This document shows, in pieces, positions 24,861 to 33,363 of a stretch of 64,000 bases of DNA. Position 1 is the first letter of the stretch. Every line of letters begins with the position of its first letter. Position numbers and translations under genes: made by a program. The stretch spans positions 310,001 to 374,000 of the forward strand of contig NZ_BCNT01000003.1 of the NCBI RefSeq assembly GCF_001544075.1, written 5' to 3'. The notes under the pieces were generated by a model, which saw only the letters and a program-made list of their open reading frames with translations, was not told where the DNA came from and made no database searches. The DNA comes from Comamonas terrae. Lineage in GTDB: Bacteria; Pseudomonadota; Gammaproteobacteria; Burkholderiales; Burkholderiaceae_C.

Positions 24861-27701
24861 ATGCCCATCAAACACCTGTCGTCCAATGGAGAGGACGCCA
24901 TCACTGTCAACACACCAACACCATCTCAATCGTCTGGAATCCAGCCGATTTCATCGCCTGTCGCATCGACATTCGGCATCAACCTCTTTCGATCGGTTCA
25001 AGACGGTGTTCACTACCGCTCCGACGACCTGACCTGGGAAGAATTCACCGACTTCATGATCGAGGAAGGCCATCAGGTTTCACCCTGCAAGGAGGCCGTG
25101 AAACTCTTCAACGCCACCCGGTTCAAGACCTTGGATGAGGCGGTGAAGGAAGACCGTGGTGGTTATCGTGAAGACCCAGACGGAACCCAACTGGTTCGAC
25201 GCCAACAGCGCAATGCCGTCGCCGTGGAACTGCTGATCGTGGACTACGATGGCACGCTGACTCTTGATGAAGCACGGGAGCGCTTCAAGGACTATGAGTA
25301 TTTGGGCTATACGTCACATAGTCATCTGAAGACACCCGATGTCCACAAGTTCCGGTTGATTTTCCCGCTGACATCGCCGATCCCGGCACATCAATATCAC
25401 AACGAATACGGGATGCTCCAGGAGCAAGGGGTGTTCTATGACCTGTCCGAAGCACTGCAGGCCTTCGCTCCGACCTGCGATCCCGTCATCGCCAGGCCAG
25501 CACAGGTCTACTATCTGCCCTCTGTTCCAGAGGAGCGCAAGGCCGACGCGGTGATCTGGCGCAATCACGGGACCGTCCTCGACTGGACCACATGGAAGCA
25601 CAACAGCGCCTATGCCAGGGATCCGCACGACAGCTCTCCCGTTCCTCGCAAAGCCAGCGGCCTGCCAAACCGCACCCTCGATCCCGACCAGGTGTTTCAG
25701 CACCGCCAAGGAACCATTCGCGCGTCGGAAGTGACGGGGCGCATTCAACACGTGTGCTGTCCGTTCCATGGTGATACCCAAGGTTCGGAATTTCTGGCCC
25801 GGTATCCCTCCGGTGTCGTGTGCTTCCACTGCAAACACTGCGGGTCTTTCACCCTGCCACCATCCCACCGACTGACGCTCCCAATACAGCAGGAAATGCC
25901 AGACACCCTCCATGAGATGTTGGAAAACAGCTTCGAACCCGTGTGGTTGGATCACGAGGACAGGCAACACATCGCACGGACACTCGAGAGCTACAAGAGG
26001 GACATCCTCGCCGACAGGGCTGAGGGGATGGGCGGTGGCCTCCAGTTCAAGTCACATGTGATCTACCTGCCCGAAGGCGCGGGTAAAAGCCAGTTAGCGA
26101 TGAGTTTTCTGCGCGATCCACCACAACCCTACTTCCCACCAATGCGCGAGGCTCTGTATCGCCACCAGATCATCTTTGCCTGCAAGTCGTGGAAGCAGGT
26201 GAGGGAAAAAGAAGCCTCGTTTCGCCCCCAACTCCAAGCCATCGGTCGCAGCTGCCGGATTGCCTGGAGCTTCGACGGATCGATCGAACGACGATTCAAC
26301 GTCAAGGTCAGGCGCAAGGCCGGCGGCCCGTTCATACCGGGTGATTTGATTCCCGACGAAACGTTCGAAGATATTCGACGGGAGAACCCCCGTCTATCCG
26401 AAAAATTCATTCGTGTCGCCTGGACCATACTCGGCGACGACCCTGTTCGTTTCAAGCGGATGGCGATCCCTGATCACGTCGATGTCACGCCAGACACCCC
26501 TGTTGACGATGAAGACCTGATCTTCGACGACATGGGCAGCGAGCCGCCCGCCATGATCTTCACCACCTTCGCCCAACTGCGATTGCTCGCCGCCAAGCAT
26601 GACCGCATTCCGATGAACTGGATTATCTGGATCGATGACCCGGACCTGGATGAGTTCCTCGACATCAAGCCGCGCCACAGCAGCGCAAAGGCCGATGACG
26701 CCAAGACCAGGACGATCGACGGTACCAACTACGACATTCGCCCGGAAGTTCAGTCCCTGGGTGTGCCGTTCAAGCACCACCGCTGCATCTACACCACCAC
26801 AGAACGGATGACGCTACGCCTGCTGGAAAACCACCTGGGCAAGCACCACACCCCTTATACCGTTCACGGCAAACGCCAGCAGGTCACGGGGGGCAAGATC
26901 ACGCTACTGGGTACCGACAAGGTGCAAACCAAATTCGATGCCTTGATTCCACTGCTGATTCGCCGTTTGGAAAAGGATCACCAGACGGAAATCACCTTGA
27001 TCGCCGATGGTATTCCAGCGGATTTCAACCACAGCACGAACAAGGGCCGCAATGACCTCAAGAACCGGAATATCCTGGCCGAACTCAGCGTCCCTCACCC
27101 TACCCAGATCAAGACCGTGTGTGACGCCTTGGGTTTGAAGTACTCCGAGCATCAGCGTGCGGTCGGCCACGACCTGATGGTCGACAAGATGCACCAAGCC
27201 ATTGGCCGCAATTCAGGGTTCAGAACATCAGGTGCTGAATGTGTCGTCCTCGTGGACAAGAAGCGACATGCCGCAATCGTGAACGAATGCGGCTACCTGA
27301 TTGACACCGCCAACAGCGTGATCATCGACAAGACCGCAAAAATGGGACGTTCAGACAGCCGCCTGACGGATTCTGCTTCCCCACTTGTAAAACAGATTGA
27401 GCGCTTCCTGAATCACCCGACAGAGTATTTGTCGGACTTCAGGAAGGTGAAACCCGATATCCAATTCGTGCTCGATCAACTGGAAAATCCAACCAAGAAG
27501 TCGAACTACATCGTCCGTCTTCTGGTTGCATTGACCTCGGTGTCACAAGTTCGTTTCGATCACGATCCGTCATCTTCGGTTCGGGAGGAAACCCATATGT
27601 CGAGCCAGATTCGGAAGTTGGGTGAATGGGTTTTGACCCTCATTCAACCAGATGAACGGGAGAAGGTTTTGATCCAATATCGGATTCAATTCGAGAAATG
27701 A
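24861..27701 (+). CDS. Primase-helicase replication protein (AEP-like primase, zinc finger, P-loop ATPase)
   Basis: A 946-residue protein; the start at 24861 has an ideal GGAGGAGG ribosome site. Three parts are seen. (1) An archaeo-eukaryotic-type primase domain with D128-x-D130 (LIVDYDG), S-H-S-H155 and a later Asp in CDPVIARPAQVYYLPS, as in AEP motifs I-III. (2) A zinc-finger region with C299/C300, H303, C321-x2-C324 and C327. (3) An ATPase with Walker A G406-A-G-K409-S410 and a possible Walker B at IWIDD (D592-D593). Such fusions initiate replication of plasmids, phages and satellites. It diverges from int across the LexA box. The AEP assignment is by motif, so moderately sure; a replication role is likely. 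Confidence 0.78.
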   Translation: MPIKHLSSNGEDAITVNTPTPSQSSGIQPISSPVASTFGINLFRSVQDGVHYRSDDLTWEEFTDFMIEEGHQVSPCKEAVKLFNATRFKTLDEAVKEDRGGYREDPDGTQLVRRQQRNAVAVELLIVDYDGTLTLDEARERFKDYEYLGYTSHSHLKTPDVHKFRLIFPLTSPIPAHQYHNEYGMLQEQGVFYDLSEALQAFAPTCDPVIARPAQVYYLPSVPEERKADAVIWRNHGTVLDWTTWKHNSAYARDPHDSSPVPRKASGLPNRTLDPDQVFQHRQGTIRASEVTGRIQHVCCPFHGDTQGSEFLARYPSGVVCFHCKHCGSFTLPPSHRLTLPIQQEMPDTLHEMLENSFEPVWLDHEDRQHIARTLESYKRDILADRAEGMGGGLQFKSHVIYLPEGAGKSQLAMSFLRDPPQPYFPPMREALYRHQIIFACKSWKQVREKEASFRPQLQAIGRSCRIAWSFDGSIERRFNVKVRRKAGGPFIPGDLIPDETFEDIRRENPRLSEKFIRVAWTILGDDPVRFKRMAIPDHVDVTPDTPVDDEDLIFDDMGSEPPAMIFTTFAQLRLLAAKHDRIPMNWIIWIDDPDLDEFLDIKPRHSSAKADDAKTRTIDGTNYDIRPEVQSLGVPFKHHRCIYTTTERMTLRLLENHLGKHHTPYTVHGKRQQVTGGKITLLGTDKVQTKFDALIPLLIRRLEKDHQTEITLIADGIPADFNHSTNKGRNDLKNRNILAELSVPHPTQIKTVCDALGLKYSEHQRAVGHDLMVDKMHQAIGRNSGFRTSGAECVVLVDKKRHAAIVNECGYLIDTANSVIIDKTAKMGRSDSRLTDSASPLVKQIERFLNHPTEYLSDFRKVKPDIQFVLDQLENPTKKSNYIVRLLVALTSVSQVRFDHDPSSSVREETHMSSQIRKLGEWVLTLIQPDEREKVLIQYRIQFEK

Positions 27702-27744
27702 TCCGGAACCACCATTCCAACACCCAGGATCACGCCCATTCATG

Positions 27745-27850
27745 GATATTTTTATAACTCATTGATTTTACAGAGATTTTCTATTTTCGCCTTCTATTAT
27801 TAATAGATAAAATACAAAATACTCTTATAAATCAACACGTTATAATTTTT
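27745..27850. other. AT-rich block downstream of the primase-helicase gene
   Basis: About 100 bases with very few G or C. It contains the near-repeat TTATAACTCA (27752-27761) and TTATAAATCA (27825-27834) and an inverted repeat CTATTA-T-TAATAG (27794-27806). It lies between the convergent primase and 179-residue genes. It may be a replication origin of the element or simply a terminator region; no DnaA box or iteron array is seen. Confidence 0.35.
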
Positions 27851-27916
27851 TTCACACCACTGCTTTTCCTATGGGGGATGGGGCATGGGGAAGGCCACGA
27901 TCCCACCGAGTGAGGG

Positions 27917-28456
27917 TCAAGACCCAGGGACAGACCCGTTCTTGGACCGTGCGGCCTCCTTGGCGGCCTTACGACGACAGTTGTACCAGTACGTGAGTGC
28001 ACCCTTTTCCGTGAGGGTAGCACCCACCACGAAGGCAGCAGTGATCACCTCCTTGGGTTCGTCCTTGATCTCGTTGTAGATGGCACGGGCGGCATCGGCC
28101 TTTGTTTTACCTTCGGCAATCAAGGCTTGGCCTTGTTCGATGGCGGCACAAATGATCGGTTGGTTCAGGTCGACCTCGACAGGCTTCGATGTGGTGACAT
28201 CGGCCTTGGTCGGCATGACGGACGTTCCAGCGGCGGGCTTCTTTCCCATGTATAGGCTCCACAGTTCGTTGAGGTGTTGCTGGCTCACTTCCAGCGTCAT
28301 GGTCTCGAACCCCGGGATGTTCTCGAACAAACCCAGGACCACCTCGGCAAACTCGTCCTCAACCAATGCCAAACCACCCTGTTCTTCGATGATCAACAGC
28401 AGGGTTCGGCATTCGTCTTCCGAGAGGGCGTGCACGGCGATTTCGTTCTTGACCAT
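27917..28456 (-). CDS. Hypothetical protein of the element
   Basis: A 179-residue soluble protein. The first half is acidic and leucine-rich (ECRTLLLIIEEQGGLALVEDE), with no family recognised. The C-terminal 60 residues (KTKADAARAIYNEIK, then VITAAFVVGATLTEKGALTY and WYNCRRK) resemble a small helical module seen in many phage and plasmid proteins; this is from memory and weak. The ATG at 28456 lacks a clear ribosome site. It converges on the primase-helicase and is co-directional with the SIR2 gene 245 bases upstream. Confidence 0.55.
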   Translation of the reverse strand: MVKNEIAVHALSEDECRTLLLIIEEQGGLALVEDEFAEVVLGLFENIPGFETMTLEVSQQHLNELWSLYMGKKPAAGTSVMPTKADVTTSKPVEVDLNQPIICAAIEQGQALIAEGKTKADAARAIYNEIKDEPKEVITAAFVVGATLTEKGALTYWYNCRRKAAKEAARSKNGSVPGS

Positions 28457-28701
28457 GCGTACACCATCCCGACGAACTCAAGAGCTGACAACAGGGAATG
28501 ACCAATCAACACCGGCGCAGAATTCACCATGGAGGATGGAACCAGACACACGAACCTCCTAGTTAACCCGCTTTCTCGCTCAGGATAGTGAAATCGATAA
28601 CTGTCGGCCACTTTCCAAACTTCAGATGCAAACGGTGGGCGACGTTATTAATCTCATCGATTGAATGTGATTGAGCATATATCCCTGCGATTTAATCAGA
28701 C

Positions 28702-30264
28702 CTACTGGGCTTTATCTTTTGCATCCTTTATGTAGTCGTAAACACTGATTAGTTTCAAAAATGAAGTGCGAATATTTGGATCTTCATGGGAAATAAGTAG
28801 GTCAAATTTTTCTTTTAAAAAATCTTCAACTTGGTCAACTTGAAATGCTAGCTCCGGCAGGTAAAACCAGTATGACATTGTTCTCTCAAGAGTATCTTGC
28901 TCAGAAAAAGCCAGAAAATCACCTTGAAAGTTTTTAGCCTTTTCGACGAGCTGCCCAGATCCTGTCTTTTTCAAATAGAAATCTAAAGTCCTATTCGCCA
29001 CCAGCTTGACACGGTGGTCCATCGTTTCCGGATCGAAGCCCTCCATTGTTTTTGCGATTTTTATATATCTCAGCACTGGCAAATAACGAACTTTTTTCAA
29101 GAGCTCGGGTAGTGATTTTTCCACTACTGTCTTTGCATTTAACCCCTGGTCATTAAAAATCAAATCTCTGACGAGTATTTCTCTAGAGATTGCAACGTAA
29201 CCTACGTCTCTGAGCTTAGCAAGTAGGCCAACCCCCATAGCAAACTCAATTTCATTTAGAGGCGTTTTATCATCAATATCTTGAACATAAACTCGATCTG
29301 CAGGATCAGTTGAATGAACGAGCTGATAAACCTGCTGCTTTAGTAGGCGAAGTAACTTAGCAGGAATTTGTCGTTTAATTTTTCCGAGTGCTTCCAGTAC
29401 GTCAGTCATTGACGAGGTTGTACCCTGATAAACAGGAAGGCTTCTCCCGTCGTGAGAAAGAATGGTTCGCTCAAAACGTGGATCTCGGCATTTAGGGTCC
29501 CATTGAATAAATACTAAGCGATCAGCCAATTTCCCAACATTTTCACTAGAAAGCCCATCCAAGATACTATATATAATCTGCAAAATATTTTCATCAGCAA
29601 GGGAGTACCCCAGAAATACAACTGGATTTTCGACGAAGAATGTTAAAAGTTTTGATGCAAGATATGGATTTTTTTGATGGAAGCGCTCATAATCTTTCTT
29701 GGTGAAAACCAGAGATAAAGGATCATCTTGTGTTCCATGAATCTTGTAAATCTCGGCAATACCCTGAATTTGGGAGAAAATTAGTCCCTCTTGTCCTACA
29801 TAGACTGTTTGGCCGGGGAAAATAGTTTCTATTAAATTATCCCAATTTGTTGTTACCACTCCATCAGCAACCACTTTTTTGAAGAGTTCCAGTTCAGCAA
29901 CGAGTTCAGGCGTAGTTGTTAATTTTGCCGCACTTTTTAGATAGATTGCGGTCTCAATTTTGAGAGCAGATTCGCTATCGATGGCAAGGTTCATATAGGC
30001 ATCACGAGAAGCCTTGTAACGTTCTTCTTTCCACCATTTGGGCTGTAATTCCTTTGCTATTAACGTGGCAAGTTGTGGCAAATCGCCTGCTGCCTCCGTG
30101 CTGAGGAAACCGTAGTCCAGCCCATGAATCTCACAAAGCTTTCGCAGTAGCCCTGCCCAATCCTCAAGACCCAAGTAGCGACGCGAAATTCCTGATCCTA
30201 TGAAAAGGTACGGTGGAGAAGGAAATTTCTTCAAATGGCCCAGCAACGATTCGCCCAAAGTCAT
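28702..30264 (-). CDS. SIR2-domain protein, candidate anti-phage NADase
   Basis: A 520-residue protein from the ATG at 30264 (ribosome site GGGGGTG); an in-frame ATG at 30309 would add 15 residues. The N-terminal 280 residues are a SIR2-like NAD-binding fold: G23-S-G-I-S, T-T-N140-W-D142, the catalytic-type H176 in YKIHGTQDD, and VVFLGYSLADEN at 214-226. The C-terminal 230 residues are predicted helical and match no family I know; they could be the phage-sensing part. SIR2 proteins of this layout act in abortive infection by destroying NAD+. The gene is far richer in A and T than its surroundings, a sign of recent transfer, and sits as cargo next to the right repeat. The function is inferred from fold and context. 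Confidence 0.8.
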   Translation of the reverse strand: MTLGESLLGHLKKFPSPPYLFIGSGISRRYLGLEDWAGLLRKLCEIHGLDYGFLSTEAAGDLPQLATLIAKELQPKWWKEERYKASRDAYMNLAIDSESALKIETAIYLKSAAKLTTTPELVAELELFKKVVADGVVTTNWDNLIETIFPGQTVYVGQEGLIFSQIQGIAEIYKIHGTQDDPLSLVFTKKDYERFHQKNPYLASKLLTFFVENPVVFLGYSLADENILQIIYSILDGLSSENVGKLADRLVFIQWDPKCRDPRFERTILSHDGRSLPVYQGTTSSMTDVLEALGKIKRQIPAKLLRLLKQQVYQLVHSTDPADRVYVQDIDDKTPLNEIEFAMGVGLLAKLRDVGYVAISREILVRDLIFNDQGLNAKTVVEKSLPELLKKVRYLPVLRYIKIAKTMEGFDPETMDHRVKLVANRTLDFYLKKTGSGQLVEKAKNFQGDFLAFSEQDTLERTMSYWFYLPELAFQVDQVEDFLKEKFDLLISHEDPNIRTSFLKLISVYDYIKDAKDKAQ

Positions 30265-30302
30265 GCACACCCCCAAAAGATGTTTAATTAACGTGGATTG
30301 TT

Positions 30303-30328
30303 GCAACATGTTGCCACACGATACGTGT
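30303..30328. promoter_or_regulatory. Two adjacent palindromes upstream of the SIR2 gene
   Basis: GCAACATGTTGC (30303-30314) is a perfect palindrome, and ACACG-ATA-CGTGT (30316-30328) is a perfect inverted repeat one base away. They lie 39-64 bases before the preferred SIR2 start, where an operator would be expected. The first one overlaps the alternative upstream ATG. Confidence 0.4.
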
Positions 30329-30703
30329 GATGGGCCATTGCTAGTAGATGAAATGACTGGAAGCTACTGAAACGTGATGAACCGTAGAGGGCCATCTGGA
30401 GCCTGGCCCTAGCAAAAAGCATCCAACCTCAGCCGCTTCTGATTGCGCTTCAACCTATCGACCCGTATCAGTCTGGTGTCACTGAGCGGCTTATGCAAAT
30501 GCCTTGTGGAACGTCGCGCAGTTTTCTCTGATCCTGTCCCTTCACATCCCCTCACTTGAGCGTAGGTGTGATTAGTCAAGCCTCTCTCCAACTCTCGTCG
30601 GAAGAGGGTCTCACAGCGACGTCCATTCTTCTACGTCCACCTCCGTTTCCATCGGGCATGCGCAGACAGAGAATTCCGACGGCAGTAACCATGAAGAGCA
30701 CCG
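30329..30703. other. Island interval without a convincing gene
   Basis: About 375 bases between the SIR2 promoter region and a small plus-strand frame. A 60-codon minus-strand frame (30409-30591) is rich in Arg and Thr without family resemblance and is not called. No repeat or RNA structure was recognised. Confidence 0.3.
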
Positions 30704-30919
30704 ATGACAGCAGCCACACCCAGTACCAATGCAAGGGAGAGCATCCAACGTGTCGTCAGGGACTTGGAAAAAGTGGGATTACAGAATCGAGGCACTGTCC
30801 TAGGAGGCCTTCTCGAGAACGCGATCTACTGCATCCGAACGATCGACAAGGAGCTGGTCCAGGAACGCGAAAAGAATCAATGGCTCACATTGATTCTGCG
30901 AAAACTCATTGATCTTTAG
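30704..30919 (+). CDS. Possible small protein at the right end of the element
   Basis: A 71-residue frame with a soluble, helical, coiled-coil-like composition (ESIQRVVRDLEKVGLQNRG and DKELVQEREKNQWLTLILRK). An AAGAG sequence lies a few bases before the ATG. There is no family match, and an overlapping plus-strand frame and a longer minus-strand frame compete with it, so the call is tentative. From 30920 to the right repeat at 31184 nothing is recognised; that stretch may hold recombinase arm sites. Confidence 0.35.
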   Translation: MTAATPSTNARESIQRVVRDLEKVGLQNRGTVLGGLLENAIYCIRTIDKELVQEREKNQWLTLILRKLIDL

Positions 30920-31183
30920 CCACAGGGCTCTGTCGTCAAAGAGGTGAGGCGGATGGGACGCAAGAGTCCCACCCCATGGAACCAGCAAGAGGACGCTGCC
31001 TCGGTCGAATACAGGGCTGGAATCACGATCGAAAGCTAACCGATGGCATCGATCAATGAATCGTTGACCGAACGAAACCGGAGACCGTGTTGAACCCCAA
31101 ACCCTGCGAACCCGTTGCACTGGCCCCGGTCGTACCGGAATCAGCCTTGCACCAATTCCGACACGACCGATCACAACAACCCA

Positions 31184-31443
31184 TCAGTACAGCTGCAGGC
31201 TCACCCAATAGGCAATTGCCGCGACGAAAGCGCTGGCCGGAATCGTCAGAATCCAGGCCCAGACGATGTTGCCTGCCACGCCCCAGCGCACGGCGCTGGC
31301 CCGCTGGGTGGAGCCCACGCCTACGATGGCGCCCGTGATGGTGTGCGTGGTCGAGACCGGCACCCCCAGAAAGGTGGCGATGAACAGCGTCAGTGCGCCT
31401 CCGCTTTCGGCGCAGAAGCCGCCCACGGGCTTGAGCTTGGTGA
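31184..31443. repeat. Right copy of the 260-bp attachment repeat, inside intact pit
   Basis: Direct repeat of 21153-21412 with one difference in 260 bases. It supplies the last 86 codons and stop of the working pit gene. The island-side sequences beyond the two copies are unrelated, so the crossover site must lie within the repeat. Confidence 0.9.
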
Positions 31444-32194
31444 TCTTCTGGCCCATGGTCTTCACGATGCGCCAGCCGCCGAACATGGTTCCCAGGCCGA
31501 TGGCCATGTAGCAGCACACAATCGTCCAGGTGGGAGGCGCCGCGTCACCCGCATTGGCATAGCCGGTGGCGATCAGCAGCAGCCAGATGATGCCGATGGT
31601 CTTTTGGGCATCGTTGCCGCCGTGGCCCAGGCTGTATGCGCTGGCCGACAGCAACTGCAGCCTGCGGAACCACCGGTCCACCTTCAGCGGACTGGTGCGC
31701 CGGCAGATCCAGGCCACCAGCACCATCATCAGCGAGCCCAGCAGATAGCCCAGCACCGGCGAGACGAAGATGAAGGCCACGGTCTTCCAGATGCCGCCGG
31801 CAATCAGTGCGCCCGCGCCGGCCTTGGCGATGACCGAGCCCACGATGCCGCCGATCAGCGCATGCGAGGAGCTGCTCGGAATGCCGTAGATCCAGGTAAT
31901 GACGTTCCAGGCGATGGCGCCCACCAGGGCGCCGAAGATCACATGCGTGTCCACCACTCCCGGCTGCACGATGCCCTTGCCCACCGTGGCGGCAACGCTC
32001 AGGTGAAAGACGAAGACGGCAATCACGTTGAAGAAGGCCGCAAACACCACGGCCTGCGTGGGCTTGAGCACCCCCGTGGAAACCACGGTGGCAATGGAGT
32101 TGGCGGCGTCGTGGAAGCCGTTCATGAAATCGAACAGCAAGGCCAGCGCGACCAGCAGAATCACAACCCAGAGGGCTGCTTGTGCGGTTTCCAT
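31184..32194 (-). CDS. pit: Inorganic phosphate transporter, Pit family
   Basis: A 336-residue symporter of the PiT/PHO-4 family with about ten spans. Family signatures occur in both halves: GFHDAANSIATVVSTGVLKP near the start and SLGHGGNDAQKTIGIIW in the middle, the two inverted repeats that bind phosphate. The 3' end coincides with the right repeat of the integrative element, so the reading frame has been rebuilt with sequence carried by the element. It lies 19 bases after the DUF47 gene, and the two form the usual pair. Confidence 0.95.
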   Translation of the reverse strand: METAQAALWVVILLVALALLFDFMNGFHDAANSIATVVSTGVLKPTQAVVFAAFFNVIAVFVFHLSVAATVGKGIVQPGVVDTHVIFGALVGAIAWNVITWIYGIPSSSSHALIGGIVGSVIAKAGAGALIAGGIWKTVAFIFVSPVLGYLLGSLMMVLVAWICRRTSPLKVDRWFRRLQLLSASAYSLGHGGNDAQKTIGIIWLLLIATGYANAGDAAPPTWTIVCCYMAIGLGTMFGGWRIVKTMGQKITKLKPVGGFCAESGGALTLFIATFLGVPVSTTHTITGAIVGVGSTQRASAVRWGVAGNIVWAWILTIPASAFVAAIAYWVSLQLY

Positions 32195-32213
32195 ATCCGG
32201 CTCCCGGCTGCGG

Positions 32214-32861
32214 TCAGGAGTTCTCGAGGACGATGCCCTCGACCAGATTGGCTACGTCCTCGCAGCGATCGGTAATGGTTTCGAGCAGCTCGTAGATGGC
32301 CTTGAGCTTGATGACTTCGCGCACATCGGGCTCTTCGCGGAACAGCTTGCTCATGGCCGCGCGCAACACGCGGTCGGCATCGCCTTCGAGACGGTCGATT
32401 TCCTCGCAGGTCTTGCGCGCCGCCTCGACCACCGACGCATCGGCGATGCGGCCCAGCATCTTGACCACGTCGCGCACGCGTTCGCAGCAGCGCACGCACA
32501 GCTCCGTCAGGCGCGTGATCTCGTCCGTCATCTGGCGGATGTCGTACAGCGCCATGGTCTCGGCCGAATCCTGGATCAGGTCGGCCACGTCGTCCATGGT
32601 GTTGATCAGCGAATGGATGTGTTCGCGATCCAGCGGCGTGATGAAGGTCTTGTGCAGCAGGGTGGTGACGTCGTGCGTCACGCGGTCTGCGGCGCGCTCG
32701 GCGTTGTCCACATCGTCGTTGTATTTCTCACGCAGATGCGGGTCGTTGTAATTGGCGACAAGCTGCGAGAAGGCGTGTGCCGCATCAACAATGCGGTCCG
32801 CATGTTGATTGAACATCTCGAAAAAATTGCCTTCGCGCGGCAATAACTTGCCAAACAGCAT
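32214..32861 (-). CDS. DUF47-family (PhoU-like) partner of Pit
   Basis: A 215-residue, largely helical protein of the DUF47/TIGR00153 family. Acidic metal-binding-type segments (DDVDNAERAADRVTHDV, ETIDRCEDVANLVEG) are typical of PhoU-like bundles. It almost always precedes pit and is thought to control Pit activity. The ATG at 32861 follows a GGAGCATTC ribosome site. Confidence 0.9.
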   Translation of the reverse strand: MLFGKLLPREGNFFEMFNQHADRIVDAAHAFSQLVANYNDPHLREKYNDDVDNAERAADRVTHDVTTLLHKTFITPLDREHIHSLINTMDDVADLIQDSAETMALYDIRQMTDEITRLTELCVRCCERVRDVVKMLGRIADASVVEAARKTCEEIDRLEGDADRVLRAAMSKLFREEPDVREVIKLKAIYELLETITDRCEDVANLVEGIVLENS

Positions 32862-33363
32862 GAATGCTCCTTACCGGGGACAGAATAGAACCAGGCGACT
32901 CAGTGCTCCACATAAGGCATGCTGGGCATGGCTTCCCGGTTTGAACGGGGCGAAGTGTACTCTCGAGGCCTTTTGCGTTTTGGCGCGCATCATGGACAAC
33001 CCTATCAAGCGCCACGAAAAATAAAATACACCGGGCGCCCCGTGCACCAGGCGGCCCGCAGGGAGCTCCGTTCGGGCAGCAGGGGCTCCGCCTGCAGCGC
33101 TGCGGGCGTGGCTTGCCAACCCTTGGCGCCCTTTCAGCAAGCGGCGGAAAGCACTGTTCAAGGAGGGTGATACGGGCGACGAAGGCATGCGCGTTTTTTT
33201 TCTTTATATTTCTTTTTGAAATATATAAATACAGATTTCTTGAAGCCTAGAAAATCAAGGAACACATACACGCCGGTTACAACAAGCCCTCGCTGTCACG
33301 AAATCGTCATTTTTTTGACACGCCAAGCATTTTTAGGGGAATTTTCCTGGCGCTGGAACCTAC
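32862..33363. other. Intergenic region between livF and the DUF47-pit operon
   Basis: About 500 bases without a convincing gene. The right part (33185-33240) is strikingly AT-rich with runs of T and an AAATATATAAATA stretch. The operon promoter should be here, but no clear -35/-10 pair or Pho box was found. Confidence 0.4.

Larger units (their letters stand above)
21153..31443. mobile_element. Integrative element of about 10 kb inserted in the 3' end of pit
   Basis: The element is bounded by a 260-bp direct repeat, 21153-21412 and 31184-31443, identical except at one base (21291 C against 31322 T). The repeat unit is 10,031 bases. Between the copies are a tyrosine recombinase, a primase-helicase, an XRE regulator, a probable exported protein, a membrane protein, a SIR2 protein and small unknowns, with base composition and codon use unlike the flanks (AT-rich at 27.7-30.4 kb). 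Integration left pit intact on the right and a pit 3' remnant on the left. No capsid, packaging, conjugation or relaxase genes are recognised. This fits a phage-satellite-like or helper-dependent island. Confidence 0.88.

Noticed and set aside
23522..24913. A longer integrase beginning at 24913
   Set aside because: The extra 96 residues overlap the primase start and the LexA box and have no integrase-like sequence; the ATG at 24625 gives a normal N-terminus.
30800..31174. A 124-codon minus-strand frame near the right end of the element
   Set aside because: Arg/Val-rich composition with no family, overlapping the more protein-like plus-strand frame at 30704; left uncalled.
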